From positions 1 to 12,632 of the forward strand of contig CAZFQG010000185.1 in the NCBI GenBank assembly GCA_964520785.1: DNA of 12,632 nucleotides, written 5' to 3'. A program made the position numbers and the translations under genes. Under the pieces are notes generated by a model. It saw nothing but the letters and a program-made list of their open reading frames with translations. It was not told where the DNA came from and did not search any database. Origin of the DNA: CAZFQG01 sp964520785 (GTDB lineage: Bacteria; Planctomycetota; Planctomycetia; Pirellulales; Thermoguttaceae). Below, in pieces: positions 7,412-12,632 of this stretch. How positions within the stretch are numbered: the stretch's first letter is position 1; each line of letters begins with the position of its first letter.

Positions 7412-8134
7412 ATGCTTCTGCCATTACTCACCTCGACCAAGTACTACCGGTTTCCAACGATTTCCATACTGCTTGTCGTCGCGAACGTCGCGGTCTTCCT
7501 GATGACGAAGCACGACATCCTGGGGAATGCTCGCCAATGGGGTTTCATTCCGGATCATTCGACCGGATGGGTACTCCCCTTTTCGGCCCAAGGGGACCGC
7601 ATCGAAACACTCATTTCTCACGCGTTCCTACACGGCGGATGGATGCACCTCGTGGGAAACATGTGGATGCTCTGGGTCTTCGGCAGCGCCCTCGAAGTCA
7701 AGCTCGGACACCTCCGTTTCGCCCTCGCGTACATCCTCTGCGCTGTTGGAGCCGTGATTGTTCACGGCGCGCTCGTCAGCGGTCCTCCGCGGCCGGCGAT
7801 AGGAGCCAGCGGCGCCATCTCCGGCGTCCTGGGCTGCTATTTGGCGATGGAGCCCCGCAGTCGCGTGTTGTCCGTGTTCTTCTTGGTGATAATCTTCTTC
7901 TTCACCGAGATCCCCACCGCGTTTTACGTTTTGATCTGGCTCATCATCCAGCTTGATGGAATCCAGTCGCACGTCTTGGGCAGTCCGCATTGCCGGAATA
8001 TCGCGTGGTGGGCTCACATCGGCGGATTCTGGACCGGAGTGATCGCCGCGGGAGTCTTCTTGGCCGCGAGAAGGAAGAACAAGGAGAATCCGCAACGGCC
8101 CGATATTCTTGGACCTCCGATGCGACGGGATTAG
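7412..8134 (+). CDS. rhomboid family intramembrane serine protease
   Basis: This 240-residue polytopic membrane protease cuts within or beside transmembrane helices of other proteins. The diagnostic residues are present. GASG contains the nucleophile Ser133. The second catalytic residue is His202 in the last core helix (AHIGGF). His79 and Asn83 (HLVGN) should form the oxyanion site, and His70 and His74 lie before them in HAFLHGGW. The hydrophobic segments fit a six-helix GlpG-type core. A short basic, Pro-containing tail (residues 220-240) ends the protein. There is no soluble N-terminal domain, and the start is the first ATG, with a weak ribosome site. It follows the large C-terminally anchored protein by 60 nt, which makes that protein a natural candidate substrate. 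Its TAG stop lies inside the left terminal repeat of a MITE-like element. Confidence 0.95.
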   Translation: MLLPLLTSTKYYRFPTISILLVVANVAVFLMTKHDILGNARQWGFIPDHSTGWVLPFSAQGDRIETLISHAFLHGGWMHLVGNMWMLWVFGSALEVKLGHLRFALAYILCAVGAVIVHGALVSGPPRPAIGASGAISGVLGCYLAMEPRSRVLSVFFLVIIFFFTEIPTAFYVLIWLIIQLDGIQSHVLGSPHCRNIAWWAHIGGFWTGVIAAGVFLAARRKNKENPQRPDILGPPMRRD

Positions 8135-8240
8135 TGCTTTGTCAAACTGGGGGATTGGGGCCGATGTTTCGGTTTCATCCGGGCGATTGCGGTACTTCGG
8201 CGTACTGCCAACCTAAGATATTAGTGTTGACGGAGCACTA
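8132..8240. mobile_element. 109-bp MITE-like element with TA ends
   Basis: TAGTGCTTTGTCAA (8132-8145) is repeated in inverted form as TTGACGGAGCACTA (8227-8240), with 12 of 14 positions matching. Both ends carry TA, the target duplicated by IS630/Tc1/mariner transposases. The interior has no ORF but holds a hairpin at 8189-8208. The right repeat has its own small inverted repeat (TAGTG 8222-8226, CACTA 8236-8240). The outer TAG at each end is the stop codon of the rhomboid (plus) and the glycosyltransferase (minus). If one TA and the interior are removed, GATTAGATC remains, which still gives TAG on plus and TAA on minus. This fits insertion into overlapping stop codons with no damage to either gene. 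The family is inferred; no transposase is in the window. Confidence 0.5.
8189..8208. terminator. hairpin between convergent genes, weak terminator candidate
   Basis: GCGGTAC and GTACTGC pair over 7 bp (one G:T) around the loop TTCGGC. It sits midway between the ends of two convergent transcription units. It has no T-run on either strand, so intrinsic termination is doubtful; it may simply be an internal feature of the MITE-like element. Confidence 0.25.
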
Positions 8241-9455
8241 GATCGGCGCCACTCCGCAGGGCTCCTTTTCGACGACGACCAGGGACTTGGCCTTCGACTG
8301 ATAGAGCTTCGCGAGCATCTCCTCATAACCGCGGACCATACGCGCGACCGACGCATGGGCGACGACGTGCTCTCGCCCCGCCAACCCGATTTCGCGCGCT
8401 CTTGGGTGGTCATCGAACAACAGCAGTATCCGTTCCGCCATCGCTTCGGCGTCTCCGGGAGGAACTTGGAACCCGTTGACGCCGTCGTGGACGTTCTCAG
8501 GTATGGAGCCGACCGCCGTCGCGACGACCGGTTTCCCACAGGCCATCCCCTCCAGCAATGATACCGGGCTCGCCTCCATGTGGGAACTGAGTACCAAAAC
8601 GTCCATGAGCGACAGCAAGTCCGGAACGTCACTTCTGGTGCCGAGGAAGTGAACCGCCCCGGAGATTTCCCATCGTTCGGCGAGCGATTCGAGTTTCGAC
8701 CGCTCTTCGCCATCGCCGACGACCAAGAATTGCGCGTCGGCCCGGTGTTTCAAGACGAGTCTCGCCGCGTGCAGAAAGAGTGGGTGGTTCTTCTCGGGAC
8801 GAAGTGCCGCGACGATTCCCGCGACGGGGGGCTCCGGCGGCAGGCCGAGTTCCCGCCGCAACCGCGGGTTCGGCGGGCAGGGGCGGAACTTCTCCACGTC
8901 AACGCCGTTGGGAATCACGAAAACGCGGTTTGGGGGGCACCCCTCGTGCTCCGTGAGATACCTCGCGTGCGATTCGGCCACGGCCACGAACCCGTCGGTA
9001 ATCGGCGTGAGCAGTCGATTGAGGAATTCCACGTGATCGGGAACGCCGGTGGAGTGAATCGCCGAAGTCAAGACGGGTACGCCGGCCAGTTTGCCGCACA
9101 ATCGGCCCCAAAACATCTTATCACCGCCGGTCCCCACGGTCACCACCGCGTCGATCTTCCGTTCCTCCATCAGCCGTGTCAGTCGCGGAAGCACCCGCGG
9201 GTCGTACTTGTGCGCCAAAACGCCGGTAAATGCCGGAATCTCCTTCGCCAAAACGTCTCCCAGCGGCCCGAAATACTTCAAACAGCACAACTCCGGCGCA
9301 AACCTTCTCCGGTCGAGCCGCCGGATCAGTTCGACGAGCAATGTCTCTGCCCCCCCTATCGGCATGCAGGTGATGACGAACATGACCCGCAGCGGTCCGC
9401 GGTCTTCCATCGGAACGATCAATCGGTATCTACGGCGCATGGCTCCGGTTTCCAT
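8238..9455 (-). CDS. GT4-family glycosyltransferase (GT-B fold)
   Basis: This 405-residue enzyme should transfer a sugar from a nucleotide-sugar to a growing glycan or lipid on the cytoplasmic face of the membrane. The N-terminal domain opens with LRVMFVITCMPIGGAE (Gly-rich acceptor loop, GGAE at 34-37). The donor domain has IPNGVD (181-186), Arg219 and Lys222 in ALRPEKNH, and the E-x7-E signature Glu294/Glu302 followed by GMACGKPVV. All are hallmarks of GT4 retaining glycosyltransferases. Sugar specificity cannot be read. The start is uncertain: the ATG at 9455 overlaps the upstream deacetylase by 37 nt, and ATGs at 9440 and 9410 also fit, the last only 8 nt after that gene. It is the last gene of the minus-strand trio, and its stop codon lies in the MITE-like element. 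Confidence 0.93.
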   Translation of the reverse strand: METGAMRRRYRLIVPMEDRGPLRVMFVITCMPIGGAETLLVELIRRLDRRRFAPELCCLKYFGPLGDVLAKEIPAFTGVLAHKYDPRVLPRLTRLMEERKIDAVVTVGTGGDKMFWGRLCGKLAGVPVLTSAIHSTGVPDHVEFLNRLLTPITDGFVAVAESHARYLTEHEGCPPNRVFVIPNGVDVEKFRPCPPNPRLRRELGLPPEPPVAGIVAALRPEKNHPLFLHAARLVLKHRADAQFLVVGDGEERSKLESLAERWEISGAVHFLGTRSDVPDLLSLMDVLVLSSHMEASPVSLLEGMACGKPVVATAVGSIPENVHDGVNGFQVPPGDAEAMAERILLLFDDHPRAREIGLAGREHVVAHASVARMVRGYEEMLAKLYQSKAKSLVVVEKEPCGVAPI

Positions 9456-10291
9456 TCGAGTGCGCCCCCGTATTCGAATCGCGGCACGTTGCGTTTTCTC
9501 GGGTCGACGGTGGCCCGGTTTCGCAGCCGAGCCATCTGATTGTCCAACAACATTCGCTGCAGATGGAAGGCATCTTCACCGGGGAAATTGTATCCTCCGT
9601 AGGCCGATACGACCCCATTATACCCGGCGTCGCGTGCTTTGTGAAACACCCGACTTGACAGGTTCGCGTAACGGCCAAAGGGAAAGGCGAAGTACCGAAT
9701 TCGCCGACCGAGCAATGCTTCCAGGCGGTCTTTCGGTTCGACGATCTGCCTCGTCAGTTCTTCCTCTCCGCCGATTGACGCCATGTCGACGTGCTCATAT
9801 CCGTGCGTTCCGATTTCGATCCCCGACTCCGCCAGCTCGCGGACGTCCTCCGGGGAATTCGGTCTCGGCGCGACGTGCATCGCGAGGTCATGGGCGAACG
9901 GGGACCCGTCCAGCATGTTCGCGAGCGTTACGAAGTACGTGCATGGAATTCCCCGTTCGATCAACAGTGGCACGGCCGTCTTCATGTTATCGGCATAGCC
10001 GTCGTCAAACGTGATGACCGCCGCCGCGGCGCTGCCGCGGCGGCCGCGGACCCGTGCCCGTGCCTGCTCCAAAGAGATCAACTCAAACCGACTTGAAAGC
10101 CATTCCACATGCCGCCGGAACATGGCGTGCGTCATCGTCCAGGGCGTATCGGCCCTGTCGGCCACGCGATGATAACCCAGTACGACGACCGGCATCTTTC
10201 CGAGTCGGGCGTCCCATCGTCCACGAAGTATCCTACCGGGAACGGTTGCCCAGTAGTAGGCATTGACGGCGAACTCTCGCGGAAATCCCAT
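9419..10291 (-). CDS. polysaccharide deacetylase (NodB homology domain)
   Basis: This 290-residue metal-dependent enzyme should remove acetyl groups from N- or O-acetylated sugars. NodB motifs are in order: GYHR (39-42) near the first strand, TFDDGY (94-99) with catalytic Asp96 and metal ligand Asp97, HGYEH (His163 and His167, metal ligands), and FPFGRY (203-208). There is no clear signal peptide, so its cellular side is uncertain. The chosen ATG at 10291 overlaps the stop of the acyltransferase gene as TGATG, which indicates translational coupling. A longer reading to 10357 would run 66 nt into that gene and is less likely. Exopolysaccharide operons often pair such deacetylases with glycosyltransferases, and one follows here. 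The substrate is unknown. A strong GC hairpin lies just before the TFDDGY codons. Confidence 0.93.
   Translation of the reverse strand: MGFPREFAVNAYYWATVPGRILRGRWDARLGKMPVVVLGYHRVADRADTPWTMTHAMFRRHVEWLSSRFELISLEQARARVRGRRGSAAAAVITFDDGYADNMKTAVPLLIERGIPCTYFVTLANMLDGSPFAHDLAMHVAPRPNSPEDVRELAESGIEIGTHGYEHVDMASIGGEEELTRQIVEPKDRLEALLGRRIRYFAFPFGRYANLSSRVFHKARDAGYNGVVSAYGGYNFPGEDAFHLQRMLLDNQMARLRNRATVDPRKRNVPRFEYGGALEWKPEPCAVDTD
10020..10044. repeat. perfect 11-bp GC inverted repeat inside the deacetylase gene
   Basis: GCCGCCGCGGC (10020-10030) and its exact complement GCCGCGGCGGC (10034-10044) are separated by GCT. In the minus-strand message it falls in codons for RRGSAAAA, directly before TFDDGY. 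It could form a very stable hairpin in the mRNA. It may simply reflect Ala/Arg codons in GC-rich DNA. Confidence 0.7.
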
Positions 10292-11397
10292 CACTCGTAT
10301 CCGATCCAACTCAACCCCGATTTGACGGTCTGTTTGACCGCGTATCCCGCCGCGCAAAGCTGGTGCCGCATCCTTCCTTCAAGGAGCCGCGAAAAGACGT
10401 AAACCCGACGCCGAGCGCGGGGACGGCACCGCGCCGTCTTGTAGGGCTCGTCCCCCCGGAGCAGGTCGTACCGCATGAAGCCGGAGCGGACGGCCCATCG
10501 GATCACGGCCGTCTGCGCAAGTGACCCGGGACTGATCGCCGCCAGGTCGGGATTCATCCCGCACTGGTAGGCGAAAACCGTCCCCCCTCCCAGCAAGAGA
10601 TACTCGGCCGCGGCCGGCACCCCGTCGATTTCCAGCCACGGCACGACGACGTTTCCTTCGGCGAATAGCAGCCCGGTTGCTTCCTCCAAAAACGCCGCCA
10701 AATCCGGAGAGTCGAAATACCCAGGTTCCCCCAGCATCCTCCGGCGCCGCTGGTGCAAATCGACGAGAATGGCATAGGCCGTTCGAAGTTCATCTGCGTC
10801 GCGAGGAACACGAAAGTTGGCTCGCGGGGTGTCCAGAATCGTCCGCTCCGCCTTGCGAATTCGCTTCCGGTGGTTCTTGGAGCATCGGGCCACGAAGGTG
10901 TTCCAATCCCCGGGAAGAGTAACGCTCCAGCAGGAGACGGTCCTTGTACTGTGGATCGCGTGTCCCATCTCCGTCAACCGTTGAAAAAAAAGGCAAAGCG
11001 ACGGGTGGTCGGCGTCCACACCGTTGAGGTCCAACGTATCCCAGGCCACCCCCTCCTCTTTCGATATCCAGGCGGCAAGCGCCACCGCGACGGTCGGACC
11101 GGCTCCCGGAAGAGCCAACAGGCTCACATGGTCACTTGCGACTTCTTCCTCGCCGAGAATCCTCACCACCCGGCCCCAGACGCGTGATTCCTCCACGTAC
11201 CACGGTGCCGCGCCGAGAAGCGTATTCCGATCGTCGAAGACGCCCAGGACGAATAATTCTCGGGATGATCCCCCAAAATGTTCCCACCACGTCGTTATCC
11301 AGTTCCACGTCTGAAATGGGATATTCCCGGCGGCCAGTTCCCATTGGGTCTGAAAAGGGCGCAGCTCGTGGAAGGAAAGAAAACGGCGGACGTACAT
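10291..11397 (-). CDS. GNAT/FemAB-like acyltransferase (CelD/BioF2 type)
   Basis: This 368-residue soluble protein resembles the double-GNAT proteins called CelD, BcsL or FemAB-like in polysaccharide loci. The first half (about 1-150) has the usual FQTWNWITTWWEHFG start. The middle has SKNHRKRIRKAER (173-185), the basic turn common in this family. The C-terminal GNAT domain includes PAAAEYLLLGG, then FAYQCGMNPDLAAISPG, and ends with YDLLRGDEPYK (310-320), a very typical motif. It probably transfers an acyl or aminoacyl group to a sugar or peptide acceptor. Which one is not known. It starts 176 nt after the upstream pabB-like gene and overlaps the deacetylase start by 1 nt (TGATG), so it opens the glycan trio. 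A GGAG 12 nt before the ATG is a weak ribosome site. Confidence 0.88.
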   Translation of the reverse strand: MYVRRFLSFHELRPFQTQWELAAGNIPFQTWNWITTWWEHFGGSSRELFVLGVFDDRNTLLGAAPWYVEESRVWGRVVRILGEEEVASDHVSLLALPGAGPTVAVALAAWISKEEGVAWDTLDLNGVDADHPSLCLFFQRLTEMGHAIHSTRTVSCWSVTLPGDWNTFVARCSKNHRKRIRKAERTILDTPRANFRVPRDADELRTAYAILVDLHQRRRRMLGEPGYFDSPDLAAFLEEATGLLFAEGNVVVPWLEIDGVPAAAEYLLLGGGTVFAYQCGMNPDLAAISPGSLAQTAVIRWAVRSGFMRYDLLRGDEPYKTARCRPRARRRVYVFSRLLEGRMRHQLCAAGYAVKQTVKSGLSWIGYE

Positions 11398-11573
11398 CGT
11401 CGCGAAACACTCCGAGCATTTCGTTAGAGAAACTCTGGCGGTTCATTAGAACTCTTCGTTCCGTTTCCGTGTCAGGCAAGTTCCGTCCCCCGCGGTGGAA
11501 AGCCCCAGAGAATGGGTTTCTCCGCACCAAAACGATTGCATTGGTTGTATCCCTTTTTCAAGCAGATTACGCG

Positions 11574-12632
11574 CTAATCTCCAAGCCTCTGGAATTGGGC
11601 CATTGCCCGAATAAGCCCTTCCGCCTTTTGCCAGGTTTCTCGGTACTCCTCGTTGGGGTCGGAATCGGCCACGATGCCCCCTCCGACGGGTGCCTGCCAC
11701 CAACCTCGACCTGCCGTAATCGTCCGAATAAGAAGGTTCCAGTCGGCGCTCCCGTCGAATCCGAGATAACCCATTGCCCCGCAGTATGCTCCTCGTGCCG
11801 TCGGTTCCAATTCGGCGATGATTTCCATGGCTCGGATTTTCGGAGCGCCGGTGATCGACCCCCCGGGGAAACATGCCGCGAGGAGATCCCACGCGTCAAG
11901 TTCGCGGCGGAGTGCCCCTTGGACGGAAGACACGAGGTGATGGACCGTGGCGTAGGTTTCCAGCCGGCAAACGTCGACGACCCGGACGCTTCCCAACTCA
12001 CAAACTCGCCCCAAGTCGTTTCGCAAGAGATCGACGATCATCACGTTCTCAGCCCGGTCCTTTTCGCTTCGAAGCAGTGATTCCTTGGCGCCTTCGTCGG
12101 CTATACCCTCCTGACGATGGATGGTTCCCTTGATCGGCCTCGTCTCGACCATCCCATCGCATACGTGGAGAAATCGTTCCGGAGAGGCGCTGAGGACTTG
12201 GAAATCGCCCAGATCGAAATATCCGGAGAAAGGTGCCGGATTACAAGCACGGAGCCGCCGGTAGAGCGAGACTGGATCTCCCACCGCTGGATGGAGCAGC
12301 CTCTGCGATAGGTTGACTTGAAAGATATCTCCGGCACGGATGTATTCAATAGCCCGCTCGACCACGCGAAGATATGCTGTTTCACAGAAGTTGCTCACGA
12401 AACCCTTTGCTGTCGGGGCCGGAAACCGGGGAGCCAAGCACTTCTCTTTCAGCCGTCTAGTGGTGTGGGGGCCAATCCCCTCTCGTGGTGTATGGCGGCT
12501 GTCGGACGACCACCGTTTTGCCTGCTGGAGTCTTTTCTCGGCGCGATCCCTGCGACGCCGAGGGGTTTTCTCGGGGAAACCTTGTGAGATGATCCACGCT
12601 TGGCCCGCTTGGTGGTCCCAGGCCAGCACCAC
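11574..12632 (-). CDS. pabB: aminodeoxychorismate synthase component I, PabB (5' end cut by window)
   Basis: The 352 visible residues are the chorismate-binding catalytic domain plus the end of the N-terminal domain (VLAWDHQAGQAWIIS). The frame runs off the window edge, so the GTG at 12632 is not a credible start, and about 100 or more residues are missing. PabB converts chorismate and amide nitrogen to 4-amino-4-deoxychorismate in folate synthesis. Visible motifs are GDIFQVNLSQR (101-111), RPIKGT (165-170), DLLRNDLGRVC, GGSITGAPKIRAMEI (257-271), YCGAMGY and GGGIVADSDPNEEY. Lys168 of PIKGT matches the Lys that distinguishes PabB from TrpE, which has PIAGT. That favours PabB over anthranilate synthase. 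No glutaminase subunit is in the window. The 176-nt gap to the glycan genes suggests a separate unit or a loose operon. Confidence 0.9.
   Translation of the reverse strand: MVLAWDHQAGQAWIISQGFPEKTPRRRRDRAEKRLQQAKRWSSDSRHTPREGIGPHTTRRLKEKCLAPRFPAPTAKGFVSNFCETAYLRVVERAIEYIRAGDIFQVNLSQRLLHPAVGDPVSLYRRLRACNPAPFSGYFDLGDFQVLSASPERFLHVCDGMVETRPIKGTIHRQEGIADEGAKESLLRSEKDRAENVMIVDLLRNDLGRVCELGSVRVVDVCRLETYATVHHLVSSVQGALRRELDAWDLLAACFPGGSITGAPKIRAMEIIAELEPTARGAYCGAMGYLGFDGSADWNLLIRTITAGRGWWQAPVGGGIVADSDPNEEYRETWQKAEGLIRAMAQFQRLGD

Noticed and set aside
8580..9539. Plus-strand open frame of about 319 codons opposite the glycosyltransferase
   Set aside because: The minus strand carries the intact GT4 motifs. 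The plus-strand product is a His/Arg/Gln-rich shadow without motifs.
11136..12080. Plus-strand open frame opposite the pabB-like and acyltransferase genes
   Set aside because: It crosses two real minus-strand genes and the gap between them and has no domain signal.
1..12632. CRISPR array, tRNA or rRNA
   Set aside because: No regularly spaced direct repeats, cloverleaf with CCA-like end, or conserved rRNA segment was noticed on either strand by reading; no search program was run.

Overview
The window looks like a piece of a planctomycete (Planctomycetota) chromosome. The clearest clue is the first gene: a prepilin-like DUF1559 protein ending in the H-X9-DG box, followed at once by a small lipoprotein with a carboxypeptidase-regulatory-like fold. 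Planctomycetes carry this pair in many copies. The DNA is GC-rich, coding density is high and several genes lack a clear Shine-Dalgarno, which also fits. The genus cannot be fixed from the sequence alone. No rRNA, tRNA or CRISPR array was seen.

Layout. (1) 1-2222, plus strand: the 3' part of the DUF1559 pseudopilin, the lipoprotein and an EFR1-type flavodoxin/2[4Fe-4S] ferredoxin fusion, closely spaced. (2) 2223-2416: a 194-bp spacer with a 7-bp inverted repeat around a TTGACA box. It is the only sizeable gap before the next gene set and may hold its promoter. (3) 2417-8134, plus strand: four closely spaced genes. They encode a four-helix ExbB/TolQ/MotA-like channel protein with a long cytoplasmic helical tail, a single-pass ExbD/MotB-like partner without the usual Asp, an 808-residue secreted helical protein anchored by a C-terminal Gly-rich/TM/basic tail, and a complete rhomboid protease. 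(4) 8132-8240: a 109-bp MITE-like element with TA at both ends. Its terminal repeats supply the stop codons of both converging genes. (5) 8238-11397, minus strand: an overlapping trio read in the order GNAT/FemAB-like acyltransferase, NodB-type polysaccharide deacetylase, GT4 glycosyltransferase, probably acting on a surface glycan. (6) 11574-12632, minus strand: the catalytic domain of aminodeoxychorismate synthase component I (PabB), cut by the window edge.

The main candidate for an undescribed system is block 3. The channel protein keeps the GL-GT and ST-x-x-G motifs of the ExbB/TolQ pore, including both threonines. Its partner lacks the canonical Asp and an OmpA-type peptidoglycan-binding domain. 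The third protein has an ectodomain, a flexible linker, a Gly5 run, one TM and an Arg3 tail, resembling the layout of rhombosortase (GlyGly-CTERM) substrates, and a rhomboid protease gene follows. My inference is an ion-driven or formerly ion-driven trans-envelope complex in which the rhomboid releases or matures the large ectodomain protein. The family-level calls for the first two proteins rest on eye alignment only, and the function is unknown.
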